From Syntrophus sp963665935 (lineage in GTDB: Bacteria; Desulfobacterota; Syntrophia; Syntrophales; Syntrophaceae), in assembly GCA_963665935.1 (NCBI GenBank), contig OY762510.1, positions 1,364,001 to 1,428,000 of the forward strand: a DNA stretch of 64,000 nucleotides. The letters are read 5' to 3'. The notes beneath the pieces were generated by a model. It saw nothing but the letters and a program-made list of their open reading frames with translations. It had not been told where the DNA came from and ran no database searches. Of the stretch, positions 8,861 to 17,328 are shown in pieces. Every line of letters starts with the position of its first letter. Within the stretch, counting starts at the first letter, position 1. The translations under genes and the position numbers were made by a program.

Positions 8861-9994
8861 TCACGACAGAAGCTTCAAACAGAGGGCGGCATAGATGCGC
8901 GCCGCTGTCAAGACTTCCCAAAAGAGGACTTGTTCGTCTGAGGTATGAGCGGTTTCGAGGGAGCCGGGTCCGAGAAGAATGGGCTTGGTCCCAGCCGCAT
9001 AGAAGAGATTTCCGTCGGAATGGGAACGGAAGGAATCCCGCCGGAAGGGCAGATTCAGTTCGTCATAGACCTCTTTTAAAAGGCGCGCCATCCGGTTTTC
9101 GGCGCCGAGATCATATCCTCCATAAGCAACGTCAAAGCTGACGTCGACGTCCAGGTCGGGGATGTACCGACGCGCATCCTCCATGCCCCGGCGGATCGCC
9201 TCCTGAATGAGCATGGGTTCCCTTCCCGGGGGAAGGTGCAGATCGATCCAGGTTTCACAGCGATCAGGAACGACAAAGCCGGTCGGAGAAGAACTCATTT
9301 CCCGGATCGAATAAACCACGTCCGACTTCTCCCGGTGAAACAGGGCGTCTTTTCCCAGATGCAGCAGGACCCGCAGCATGGATTCCACCGCGTTGTGACC
9401 CAGTTCGGGGAGGGAGGAGTGGCTCCGTCGACCACGGGAAATGAAATTTGCCTCCAGATAGCCGTAATGAGAAAAACAGGCCGCCAGGCCAGTGGGTTCA
9501 CCGATGACGGCCCAGGCAGGACGGCAGGATTCCAGAAAGGCGGCGCTGCCATCGCCGTTTTCTTCCTCTCCGACCACCAGCAGCAGGCCGACCGACGGCC
9601 GTTCGTCAACCGGTAAGGCCTCGGTAAGGGCCAGCCAGGCTTCAACCATGGCCGCGCACCCTCCTTTCATGTCGGCGCTTCCCAGGCCGTAGAGGATGCC
9701 ATTCTCCTCCCGCGGTCCGGACATTTCCAGATCCCAGGCTGCGACGGTATCCACGTGGCCGACCAGGAAGAGCTGCGGTTCGCCCGGACCCATGGTGACG
9801 CAGAGGTTATAGCGCTCTTCCTCCACTTCCTGTCGTTCCACAATGGCCCCGGTCCTGCCGAGGATTTCACCCAGGTAAAGCTGAATGTCCTCTTCCTTTC
9901 CCGACGGCGAATAGATGTCAAGGAGATCCATGAGCGTTTTGTGCAATCTCTCCGGCCGAATGGCTTTTTCTACCTCTTTCAGATTGCGGTTCAT
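8861..9994 (-). CDS. M20 family metallopeptidase (ArgE/DapE-like)
   Basis: 377 residues. The metal-binding motifs are clear: LVGHVDTV near residues 77-84, then GSADMKGG, the catalytic EEE in VVGEEENGDG, and a dimerisation domain in the middle (SRGRRSHSSLPELG). It hydrolyses an amide bond of an N-acyl amino acid or small peptide in the cytoplasm. The start overlaps the stop of the upstream GNAT by 4 bp (ATGA), so the pair is translationally coupled. Confidence 0.9.
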   Translation of the reverse strand: MNRNLKEVEKAIRPERLHKTLMDLLDIYSPSGKEEDIQLYLGEILGRTGAIVERQEVEEERYNLCVTMGPGEPQLFLVGHVDTVAAWDLEMSGPREENGILYGLGSADMKGGCAAMVEAWLALTEALPVDERPSVGLLLVVGEEENGDGSAAFLESCRPAWAVIGEPTGLAACFSHYGYLEANFISRGRRSHSSLPELGHNAVESMLRVLLHLGKDALFHREKSDVVYSIREMSSSPTGFVVPDRCETWIDLHLPPGREPMLIQEAIRRGMEDARRYIPDLDVDVSFDVAYGGYDLGAENRMARLLKEVYDELNLPFRRDSFRSHSDGNLFYAAGTKPILLGPGSLETAHTSDEQVLFWEVLTAARIYAALCLKLLS

Positions 9995-10512
9995 GACTTT
10001 GTTTTCTTCCTGACGTGTTTTCTTTTGGTTCTGCGGGATAAATTGAGGGACAGATATAAATGCTCCTGCCGATCCTTGAATCCCATTTTCTCGAAGAAGG
10101 AAAGCGCCGCCTGATTGTCGGCCGAGGTATCGATGATGATCATCCGTACCCCCCGTTCCTTCATCCGGCGCTTGATCTCATTGAAGAGCCTGTTGCCGAC
10201 CTGCCCCTTCTGGGCCTCTTCCCGCACCCCCAGCCAGATCAGATAGCCGTATTTCCAGGGGGAGTTATGCTTTTCCACAGTGGTTCCCAGGGCAAAGCCG
10301 AGGATTTTTTCGCCCGCCTCCGCCACCAGGCAAAGCTCGCTATCCGAATTGAACAGGGTGGTGATTTCATATTCGTCCCAGGTGCGGTAGAGGTTTTGGG
10401 AATACTCGGCGGTAAATATCTCTTCGCCGATGTGGAAGACCTCGCCAAAATCATCAATCGTCAATTCCCGAATGCGCAGCTTTTCTTCTTCAACTTCAAG
10501 TTCTTTTTCCAT
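9991..10512 (-). CDS. GNAT N-acetyltransferase
   Basis: 173 residues. The acetyl-CoA loop is GVREEAQKGQVGNRLFNEIK, degenerate for the usual R/Q-x-x-G-x-G/A, followed by IIDTSADNQAALSFFEKMGF, the typical C-terminal beta-alpha unit. It precedes and is coupled with the M20 peptidase, which suggests acetylation and deacylation of the same kind of small molecule, but this is inference. Confidence 0.85.
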   Translation of the reverse strand: MEKELEVEEEKLRIRELTIDDFGEVFHIGEEIFTAEYSQNLYRTWDEYEITTLFNSDSELCLVAEAGEKILGFALGTTVEKHNSPWKYGYLIWLGVREEAQKGQVGNRLFNEIKRRMKERGVRMIIIDTSADNQAALSFFEKMGFKDRQEHLYLSLNLSRRTKRKHVRKKTKS

Positions 10513-10581
10513 AAATGACCTTATTTCATCTTATTCAACGCAGAGGTACATTTCTCTCCATCTTAAAATATCGTGAAATTG

Positions 10582-11190
10582 TCACGTTCCATGTTGTCCC
10601 AGGGGCCGAAAGGACAACATGAACCACGTAATGGTCAAGCCTGAACAACTACCCACGAGAACATCGCTGGGATAATGAACGCCCAGATAGATCCGGCTTA
10701 ATGCGACCATCGCCGCAAGGCCGTATAAACCGTATCGTTTTCTCCGAAACCGTTCAGCAAAAATTGCCGCCACCATAAAGGCATTGGCCGCATGCCCTGA
10801 AGGGAATGAACTCTCATTGCGGAGACTCGAAGCTGTTTCCGGGGATACCCGCAGCGTCACGGCCTGTTCCACGAAGGGTCTCGGACGGTAGAAAAAATGT
10901 TTGAGACCATTGTATGTTCCGGCATTCACAAAATAGATCAATGCCAGGTAAAGGCAGGAGAGGGCAATGGCTTTAAAGATCGTGTCCCGTTGTTTCCGAT
11001 CATAATCGGGCTTGATCGGGCCTGCAAGTGGCCGGATGAGCAACAGGCCCAGCAGGGCAAGCCACAGCCAGACGGCCGCCGCATCGCCGAGGTGACTGAT
11101 CCAGGGCAGAATTTCATCCAGAACGGCATTGGACCAGCCTGAATTGATCCAGTCAAAAACGGTCCGATCCCAGTGCAGAAGGTTCCTCAT
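10582..11190 (-). CDS. PAP2 family membrane phosphatase
   Basis: About 202 residues with several membrane helices. The three phosphatase motifs are visible: KHFFYRPRPF (motif 1), FPSGHAANAF (motif 2, with the catalytic His) and SRIYLGVHYPSD (motif 3). It acts on lipid phosphates such as undecaprenyl pyrophosphate or phosphatidic acid at the membrane. I prefer the ATG at 11190, directly before the first conserved helix, over a GTG 30 bp upstream. Confidence 0.9.
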   Translation of the reverse strand: MRNLLHWDRTVFDWINSGWSNAVLDEILPWISHLGDAAAVWLWLALLGLLLIRPLAGPIKPDYDRKQRDTIFKAIALSCLYLALIYFVNAGTYNGLKHFFYRPRPFVEQAVTLRVSPETASSLRNESSFPSGHAANAFMVAAIFAERFRRKRYGLYGLAAMVALSRIYLGVHYPSDVLVGSCSGLTITWFMLSFRPLGQHGT

Positions 11191-11298
11191 GATGAAGCCG
11201 TCTTCTCCATAGCATTTCACTCTTGGTGTTCACATACGGTTGATCCAAGGTCATAGAAGGATGGACAGTTTAACCGGTGATTCATCCAGGTGTTGAAT

Positions 11299-11739
11299 TC
11301 AGATGAGAATGTCGATATGGGTTCCGATAGACTGCCCATGAATGTGAGCGGAATAGTATGACCGAATAATGTCTGCTGCCGCTGAAGGATTCATAGTGCC
11401 GGCGATCTTCGAAGGCTGCGGGGAGATGCTCTCCGTGCCTGCGATGACCTGAAGATCCTCTCTGAGCTGAACAACGGCCTGCCGCGCTCCGGTGAGATTG
11501 CCTTCCCTGAGGGCCCGGCCGATTGCATCGTAGTCCTGGGTTAATTTCATGCTGAATCTGTCAAAAACGGCGGGCATCGTTTGTGACAGATCTTTGTAAG
11601 CCAGTTGGGCCCTTTCCAGATAGCCGCCGTTGATGGAGCGCAGCAGATGGCGAAAACCGTTCCGGACCTGGCCGAAACCAGGCGAGGAATTATGTGCCTG
11701 ATAAGCATCGCTGTTGGCGGTTATTCGGGATAGGGACAC
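11299..11739 (-). CDS. Unknown 146-residue protein under a GEMM riboswitch
   Basis: Starts at GTG 11739 with AAGGAAA about 9 nt upstream. The protein is soluble, without signal peptide or membrane segment; the middle (residues 40-100) is helical and the C-terminus has PSAAADIIRSYYSAHIHGQS. I do not recognise a family. What makes it notable is its leader: a cyclic-dinucleotide riboswitch and an intrinsic terminator lie 105-230 bp upstream, so its expression probably follows c-di-GMP or cGAMP. Confidence 0.6.
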   Translation of the reverse strand: MSLSRITANSDAYQAHNSSPGFGQVRNGFRHLLRSINGGYLERAQLAYKDLSQTMPAVFDRFSMKLTQDYDAIGRALREGNLTGARQAVVQLREDLQVIAGTESISPQPSKIAGTMNPSAAADIIRSYYSAHIHGQSIGTHIDILI

Positions 11740-11843
11740 GAAACAAATTTCCTTTTCATCTCATCCAAATAAGAACGGGGACTCGATCCATCTGTGTTTT
11801 TAAACCGAGTTGACTTCATTCAGCTAACGGCGTCGGCTTCCCA

Positions 11844-11889
11844 CAAAAAAAGCCGCCAAGGATGAATTTCTCCATCTCTCCTGGCGGCT
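11844..11889 (-). terminator. Intrinsic terminator of the GEMM riboswitch
   Basis: On the minus strand AGCCGCCAGG pairs with CCTTGGCGGCT around an 18-20 nt loop, followed by seven T. Its 5' arm overlaps the 3' strand of the aptamer closing helix (11879-11883), so aptamer folding and terminator folding compete. This arrangement would give more transcription when ligand is bound. Confidence 0.8.
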
Positions 11890-11966
11890 CGGCTGTCTCG
11901 TCCTTTGAGACCCGTTGCTTTCCGTTCCCCTGTACAGACTGCACAGACGGGTTGGCTTTTTCAGGA
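11879..11966 (-). promoter_or_regulatory. GEMM-I type cyclic dinucleotide riboswitch
   Basis: Read on the minus strand: closing helix UCCUG/CAGGA, core AAAAAGCCAACCC, a first hairpin CUGUGC/GUACAG with loop AGUCU, the family stretch GAACGGAAAGC, a second hairpin GUCUC/GAGAC flanked by CGG and CCG, then AGCCGCC. Order, spacing and core bases match the GEMM-I consensus known from Vibrio and Geobacter (ACGCAAAGC, then GGGUCU...GACAGCCG). By my eye alignment the specificity position equivalent to G20 is A, which in Geobacter-type GEMM-Ib goes with 3',3'-cGAMP; that base assignment is tentative. Confidence 0.72.
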
Positions 11967-12183
11967 TTTCTTTTTCAGGATGCCTCTTTTTAAATAGTTT
12001 GAATTCCTCCGGTGAGGAAACAAAACTTATTAAGTACTAAGTAGCATTGCTTCCAAATAAGTCAATACCTGAAACTTGGTATTTTGCAGAAAGGATTCGG
12101 TGCAATGTAAGGCATTCATCCGAACCATCTCTCCTCATTGTGATCTCTCTGCCGTGGCATTTGTGCCTCTTGATTGACGTCTG

Positions 12184-12690
12184 TCAGGATTGTTTCCGGC
12201 GAAGAGATTGAATACCGGCATCGAGTTGTTGAAGAAAACGTGATCTGTCGCGCTTGGTGAGCGGTGGAGGGCCCCCCGTGATCTCTCCCGTGCTCCGAAG
12301 TTCCGACAACAGATCCCGTGTCGCAAGGGCCGAACCGATGTTGTCTTCCGTGAAGGGCTTTCCGGACGTTCCGATGACCCAGGCGCCTGCCTTCAGGCAG
12401 CGGCTCGCCAGCGGGATGTCCGCGGTGACCACAATGTCGCCGGGCTGCACGTGTTCGACAATCCAATCATCGGCTGCATCGGGCCCGTCCCCTACGATTT
12501 CGAGTACAATCCATCGTTGCTCCGGAACTCGCATCCAGGAATTGGCCACCAGAGTGACGTGAAGGCCGTATCGGCTTGCGACGCGGTAAACCTCCTCTTT
12601 GACAGGGCACGCATCGGCATCGACAAAGATGTGCAGCAACTGAAAATCCTCCCGATTCTTCTGAGGCCGGTCCATCTCCCCACTGCTCAT
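12184..12690 (-). CDS. YaiI/YqxD family (DUF188) PIN-like protein
   Basis: 168 residues with the family hallmark IFVDADACPVKEEVYR near the start and VVTADIPLA later, which are PIN-domain-like acidic residues. The function of the family is not established; a nuclease role is suspected from the fold. The ATG overlaps the stop of the methyltransferase gene by 4 bp. Other members begin at the equivalent of IFVDADAC, so the first 20 residues may be extra. Confidence 0.88.
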   Translation of the reverse strand: MSSGEMDRPQKNREDFQLLHIFVDADACPVKEEVYRVASRYGLHVTLVANSWMRVPEQRWIVLEIVGDGPDAADDWIVEHVQPGDIVVTADIPLASRCLKAGAWVIGTSGKPFTEDNIGSALATRDLLSELRSTGEITGGPPPLTKRDRSRFLQQLDAGIQSLRRKQS

Positions 12691-13505
12691 CCCGGTGGAT
12701 CGGCGCTGATTCCCACGGCCTTGAAGAAGGTGTAACAGAAGACACCGTCCACCTCGGCGGTGCGATACAGATCCCGAATCCCCTGATCAAAAACATGAGA
12801 TTCAATGATCCCCGCCTGGATTGCCGCTTCCCGGATTCCCTCGGTCATGGCGGTGAAGGTTTTCCTGGTGAACCCTTCGACCAGATCCGGTTTGCCGGCA
12901 TCCACGTAAACCATTCGCGGCGATACGCGAACGGACAAAAAGCCTGCCCGGCACAGCAGCGGATACAGCTCTCTCCCGATCATGGCGTTGCCGCCGGCAC
13001 GCCTTTGCAGTTCCACCTGGCACGCAATCGCCTGGTGCGCCGCTTCGCTGTCCGGATGAAAATAAACCGAACCGTGATCCCCTTCGATGACCGTGATCGT
13101 GCCGCCTTTCTTCAGATGTTTTTTCAGCGAATTCAGCGCCTCGACGGGATGGGGGAGATGCTCCAGGACGAAACAGACAAAAATATGATCGAAGGATTCC
13201 GGCCTATAGGGCAAAGAGAAGATATCCGCCTGTTCGAACCGGACATTCGTCAGGCCCGCTGCATCTGCCATCCGCCGGGCTTCCTGTAGAGAGGTTGCGG
13301 AAATATCGACAGAGGTAAACAGGGCGTCCGGGCTGTTTTTTGAAAGGGTGACCGTCTGCGCACCGACGCCGCAACCGGCTTCCAGAATTCGGCTTCCCGC
13401 CGGGTAAGCCGTGTCGGAATGGAGCAGATCGACCAGGGTGGAAGCCTGGTCCTGCAAGCGGATGTTCTCCCGATGATCGTATCCGTGAACGTATCCTCGA
13501 TCCAT
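12687..13505 (-). CDS. Class I SAM-dependent methyltransferase
   Basis: 272 residues. The SAM-binding glycine motif LEAGCGVGAQT is near residue 42, followed by the acidic VDIS, the FEQADIFSLPY motif and FVCFVLEHLPHP, as in UbiE-like enzymes. The C-terminal third (GRELYPLLCRAGFLSVRVSP) is typical of small-molecule methyltransferases. Coupled to the DUF188 gene. Substrate unknown. Confidence 0.88.
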   Translation of the reverse strand: MDRGYVHGYDHRENIRLQDQASTLVDLLHSDTAYPAGSRILEAGCGVGAQTVTLSKNSPDALFTSVDISATSLQEARRMADAAGLTNVRFEQADIFSLPYRPESFDHIFVCFVLEHLPHPVEALNSLKKHLKKGGTITVIEGDHGSVYFHPDSEAAHQAIACQVELQRRAGGNAMIGRELYPLLCRAGFLSVRVSPRMVYVDAGKPDLVEGFTRKTFTAMTEGIREAAIQAGIIESHVFDQGIRDLYRTAEVDGVFCYTFFKAVGISADPPG

Positions 13506-13562
13506 GCTTCTCCTTTCAGCCCTTCCAGGATATTTTCATCGTTCGGCCCGGGAACAGGGTCT

Positions 13563-14165
13563 TTAAAGGTGTTCCCGGGGGAAGAGGCGGTCAACAATTT
13601 CTCTTACCTCGTCAAGCCATGCCTTCCGTTGCGCTTCCGTGCTCGTTACGATAACTCCGAATGTGCGGCGATGGAAATGAGTCACACCACACAGGCCGAA
13701 AATGCAGTTCCGCCAGATCGTCTCCAGGGGATCTCCAAAAACAAGCTCCTCTCTTTCCGCCATTGTGTTTGATGTGTTGAAAACCAAAGCCGTGTCGGCT
13801 TTCAGCAGTCCCTTCGGGACGCCTTCACCGGAATCCCCTTCCAGAAATTCGTAAGCGACTCCGGGGCGGACAACCCGATCGACCCAACCTTTCAGGATGG
13901 CGGGCGGTTGACCCCACCAGTTGGGATGGACGATGATGATCCCCTCGGCCTCGCTTATTTCATCGCAATGGGATCTGATTGCCTCCGGAAGGAAGGCATC
14001 TTTGGGAATCTCCTTCCCGGTAAGGAGCGGGTCGAAATTTTCGGCATACAGGTCGGAAAAAGAAACCTCGTGCCCCTTTCTTTCGAGTTGTCCGACAGCG
14101 GTGTACGCAATGGCGTGGTTGAAGCTGTCTTGATCAGGGTGTGCAAGGATAACGGATATTTTCAT
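13563..14165 (-). CDS. Flavodoxin-fold NAD(P)H oxidoreductase (NQO1/MdaB/KefF type)
   Basis: 200 residues. It starts with VILAHPDQDSFNHAIAY, the FMN phosphate site, then IIVHPNWWGQPPAILKGWVD, diagnostic of the quinone reductase/KefF family, and FGVTHF-like FGLCGVTHFHR. It is expected to reduce quinones by two electrons or to serve as an oxidant-defence flavoprotein. It is one of several stand-alone redox enzymes on this strand. Confidence 0.88.
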   Translation of the reverse strand: MKISVILAHPDQDSFNHAIAYTAVGQLERKGHEVSFSDLYAENFDPLLTGKEIPKDAFLPEAIRSHCDEISEAEGIIIVHPNWWGQPPAILKGWVDRVVRPGVAYEFLEGDSGEGVPKGLLKADTALVFNTSNTMAEREELVFGDPLETIWRNCIFGLCGVTHFHRRTFGVIVTSTEAQRKAWLDEVREIVDRLFPREHL

Positions 14166-14188
14166 GGTTTTCTTCCAATGGTCCTTTT

Positions 14189-14695
14189 TCAGTTTCTTGC
14201 AGAAAACCCCGGGTGAAAGACGACAGTGCCCCGGGCCGAATTCTTATCAAAAGGCAGGGCAAGAAAGAGCCTTTGTGGAATCTCATCGAGAATGAGATCC
14301 GGGAGATTCCGGAAACCGAACCTCTGATAATAGGCGGAATCGCCCACCAAAACACAGCCCTTGGCGCCCAGAGCTTTCAGGCGGGCCAAACCCTCCTGGA
14401 CAAGGGCTTTCCCGATGCCCTGTCTCTGGAATTCCGGCAGCACGGAAATCGGACCAAGGCCATACCAACCCTCACTGCCGTCGGAAATGGTCACGGGAGA
14501 GAAGGCAATATGGCCGATCACTTCTCCCTCAACTTCTGCAACCAGAGAAACCGTCAAGGCCTTGCTCTTTCGCAGGGCGTTGATGATGAATTGTTCGACG
14601 TTTTCACTATGGGGATGATTCTCGAAGGCCGTTTTAGTGACCTCGGAGATGGCTTCCACATCCGACTCCTTCTCGTTACGGATAATCATCTCCAA
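14189..14695 (-). CDS. GNAT N-acetyltransferase (YhbS-like)
   Basis: 168 residues with the acetyl-CoA motif LPEFQRQGIGKALVQEGL followed by GCVLVGDSAYYQRFGF, the signature of the YhbS branch. Known members acetylate small molecules or proteins; nothing here fixes the substrate. It lies 23 bp upstream of the NQO1-like gene on the same strand, so the two may share a transcript. Confidence 0.88.
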   Translation of the reverse strand: MEMIIRNEKESDVEAISEVTKTAFENHPHSENVEQFIINALRKSKALTVSLVAEVEGEVIGHIAFSPVTISDGSEGWYGLGPISVLPEFQRQGIGKALVQEGLARLKALGAKGCVLVGDSAYYQRFGFRNLPDLILDEIPQRLFLALPFDKNSARGTVVFHPGFSARN

Positions 14696-14764
14696 TCTTT
14701 TTTATCCCTCCATGTGGGAAAAGAGTTGATCTATACACACGATCTTTGTCGGCATATCTCTCCA

Positions 14765-15415
14765 TTATGCCCTGGCCGCCATCCGGCTGCCTAACTCGAA
14801 GGCTTTCCGGCAGTCTTCGGGAAAGACTTTTCCCCGCCGTGCCGCTTTCTTCGCCGGGTCCGTATACTCCATGACAACCTTTGAATAGTCCGGAAACTGG
14901 TAGGTATCATAACAGCAGAAGGTTTCGGCCGCTCCGAAGACCATGCGAAGCGATGCCTCGGCCGAGCTGAACATCATGTCATAATGGCGTTCGGCGCACT
15001 GCTCCTCGGTCACGTTCATGGTGTAGATCATTCCCGTCTGGAGCTGACGCGGAAAGGCCGACCGGGGAGGATTGCTGTAAACCAGGGGCGCGAACAGAAG
15101 GCGCTCCAGAAAGGATCGCATCTCGCCGCTCATCGCCCCGAAGTATACCGGGGTTCCCAGGATGATCCCATCCGCGTCCTCTTCGATCTTTTTCAGGATC
15201 GGACTCAGATCGTCCTGCATCGCGCATTTCCCGTTATAAGGCCCGTTAATGATCTTGCACGCGAAGCAGCTTGTGCATCCCTTGAAGCTGAGATCATACA
15301 GATGGACCAGTTCTGTCTCAGCCCCCTGCGAGGCAGCGCCTTCAAGGGCTTTCGTCAGCAGGGTTGCCGTATTCCAGTTCTTTCTCGGGCTTCCGTTTAT
15401 ACCGATGATCGTCAT
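14765..15415 (-). CDS. NADPH-dependent FMN reductase/flavodoxin family protein with Cys cluster
   Basis: 216 residues from the ATG at 15415, chosen because AGGAG precedes it and IIGINGSPRKNWNTATLL, the FMN loop, follows at once. A run CTSCFACKIINGPYNGKC (residues about 48-65) resembles the cysteine motif of iron-sulfur flavoproteins, and GTPVYFGAMSGEMRSFLERL is the second FMN-contact region. It is a likely cytoplasmic electron carrier or reductase of the anaerobic type. An extended frame up to 15484 has no support. Confidence 0.85.
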   Translation of the reverse strand: MTIIGINGSPRKNWNTATLLTKALEGAASQGAETELVHLYDLSFKGCTSCFACKIINGPYNGKCAMQDDLSPILKKIEEDADGIILGTPVYFGAMSGEMRSFLERLLFAPLVYSNPPRSAFPRQLQTGMIYTMNVTEEQCAERHYDMMFSSAEASLRMVFGAAETFCCYDTYQFPDYSKVVMEYTDPAKKAARRGKVFPEDCRKAFELGSRMAARA

Positions 15416-15691
15416 GTTTTTCTGTCTCCTCTTGTGAATGTTCAGCCTGATGGGTATACCCGTTTGACGGCCGATTCGTCTCATCCCTCCGCTGGAGCTT
15501 CAGGTTTACCGGAGATGTCAAATCCTTTCCGCTCTTCCATAGCTGACGCTTACAGTGCCTGTTTCATGGAAGTTTGTTATATGATTTTTCGCTCATACAT
15601 TTGAACTTATTTAATATTTGTTTGCCTCAGCGTAGATGTCAGGTAGAAGCGGTTTCAAGTCGCCTGCACCCGCCGATTGGCCTTTTTCTCG

Positions 15692-15955
15692 TCACGCTTT
15701 CATGAGCAGGAGGTTCAAAGCCATCACCAGCATGCCGCTGAAAAAGAAGGCTGCATCGATCCAGGGCCCCGGTAGTCGCCATAACTTTCGGCACAAAGGA
15801 AGGATACCACATAGTCCCAGCCGGGAAACCCGTCGCCGGCGAGAGGAATCGATAGTCCGTTCTCCGGGCCTTGAACGCGATGATGCTGCCGATTCCTGTC
15901 GTCATGCCTGCAAACAGGGTCAGCCCGAAGGCAATCCAAAAGGTTTTTCACGTGA
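15692..15955 (-). pseudogene. Broken ZIP-family zinc transporter (ZupT-like)
   Basis: In one minus-strand frame the stretch WIAFGLTLFAGMTTGIGS, continuing through AFKARRTDYRFLSPATGFPAG, is the N-terminal part of a ZupT-like ZIP transporter. After about 60 residues a different frame carries a plausible C-terminal helix, WIDAAFFFSGMLVMALNLLL, and a stop. The frame is closed by a TGA just before WIAFG while the nearest GTG is in another frame, and the central 150 or so residues of the family are missing. This is a frameshifted, internally deleted remnant. Confidence 0.7.
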
Positions 15956-16066
15956 TTATGCAGACCTGCCTATAATTAAAAACTTTTTTCCTCATAGCAC
16001 AATCATCCCCCATCTTCTATCCCGAAAATTCATGAAGGATAAAATAACCAGGTAAGGCCATATCGC

Positions 16067-16095
16067 TTGACAGGGTATGGCGGGACAACTATAAA
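16067..16095 (+). promoter_or_regulatory. Sigma-70-like promoter of the chromate transporter gene
   Basis: TTGACA at 16067-16072 and TATAAA at 16090-16095 are separated by exactly 17 bp. A transcript would begin near 16102, only a few bases before the GTG at 16108. Either the message has almost no leader or translation begins at the ATG at 16135. Confidence 0.6.
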
Positions 16096-16107
16096 CCAGA
16101 GGAAAAA

Positions 16108-17328
16108 GTGAAAGAATTCAGAAAAATCAAGCGTATGGATAAACCTCAGATTCTTGATCAGGCAGGGGAGAATCGAGATGTCTCTGTTCCGCCGTTCCAG
16201 CTCTTCCTCTCATTCTTCCGGATCGGTCTGACCGCTTTCGGCGGTCCGGCCATCATTGCCCATGTTGCGGAACTTGCCGTGAACCGCAGAAAGTGGCTGG
16301 ATTTCGATACGTTTCGCAACGGCCTTGCCCTCTGTCAATCGATTCCGGGCGCCATAGCGATGCAGACGGCCGCCTATGTCGGACTGCGAACAGGAGGAGT
16401 ACCGGGGGCACTGGCGTCTTTTGTCGGGTTCGGGCTTCCCGCCTTTCTGTTCATGACCCTGCTGTCGTCGCTCTATTCCACATCACGCAGCCTGCCCTGG
16501 GCGGTCTCTCTGTTCAGTGGTCTGCAGGTGATCGTGGTGACGATGGTCGCCCATGCCACGGTCACGTTCGGCAGAACCAATCTTAAAAATAAAACGGACT
16601 TTCTCCTGATGGCCGCCTCCGCCTTTGCCCTTCTCCTTAAGGCAAACCCCTTTCTGGTTGTTATCGGTGCGGCGGTTGCGGGATTCTTTATCGAAAGAAA
16701 GGAGGATCCGCCTTTTTCCGGGTTGCACGCAAGGGGCCTTCGCCACAGGACGGGAAACATTGTCCTGCCCTTGACCGCCGTGGCCGTTGGCATGGGAGCC
16801 CTTTATGTCCTTGCTCCCGGTTATTTCCGGTTGGCCCTGCTCCTGATGAAAATAGATCTCTTTGCCTTTGGTGGGGGATTCGCGTCGGTGCCGCTCATGT
16901 TCGAAGAAATTGTTCATACTCAGGGATGGATGGACAGCAGAACGTTCATGGATGGCATTGCCCTGGGACAGGTGACACCCGGTCCGATTGTCATAACGGC
17001 GACCTTTGTCGGGTATCTGCTGCATGGGCTGGCCGGTGCGGCGATTGCGACTGTTGCCATCTTTACCCCGTCCTTCGTTCTCCTCGTGGCGACCGCCCCT
17101 TTTGTTGATGTCCTGGGAAGATCCCCCCGATTCAGGAAAGCCCTTTCCGGAATCGCAGTTTCCTTCGTCGGTCTGCTCTTTTCCGTTTCCATCAAGTTCG
17201 CCCTTGCCGTTGACTGGGATGCCTTCCGGGTTTTGCTGGCGCTGGCCGCCTTTTTTGCCCTCCTGAAAAAAATTGATCTCCTCTACATCGTGCTTACCGG
17301 CGCTGTCCTTTCTGTTTTAGTTCTCTGA
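16108..17328 (+). CDS. chrA: Chromate transporter, ChrA family (two-domain form)
   Basis: 406 residues holding two CHR domains. The first begins FFRIGLTAFGGPAIIAHV, and the second KIDLFAFGGGFASVPLM with GQVTPGPIVITATFVGY, so the usual duplication of long-chain ChrA is present. About ten to twelve membrane segments. Exports chromate, or possibly another oxyanion, driven by the proton gradient. The GTG start has an AGAGGA site but lies almost on the predicted transcription start; ATG 16135 is the alternative. Confidence 0.9.
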   Translation: MKEFRKIKRMDKPQILDQAGENRDVSVPPFQLFLSFFRIGLTAFGGPAIIAHVAELAVNRRKWLDFDTFRNGLALCQSIPGAIAMQTAAYVGLRTGGVPGALASFVGFGLPAFLFMTLLSSLYSTSRSLPWAVSLFSGLQVIVVTMVAHATVTFGRTNLKNKTDFLLMAASAFALLLKANPFLVVIGAAVAGFFIERKEDPPFSGLHARGLRHRTGNIVLPLTAVAVGMGALYVLAPGYFRLALLLMKIDLFAFGGGFASVPLMFEEIVHTQGWMDSRTFMDGIALGQVTPGPIVITATFVGYLLHGLAGAAIATVAIFTPSFVLLVATAPFVDVLGRSPRFRKALSGIAVSFVGLLFSVSIKFALAVDWDAFRVLLALAAFFALLKKIDLLYIVLTGAVLSVLVL

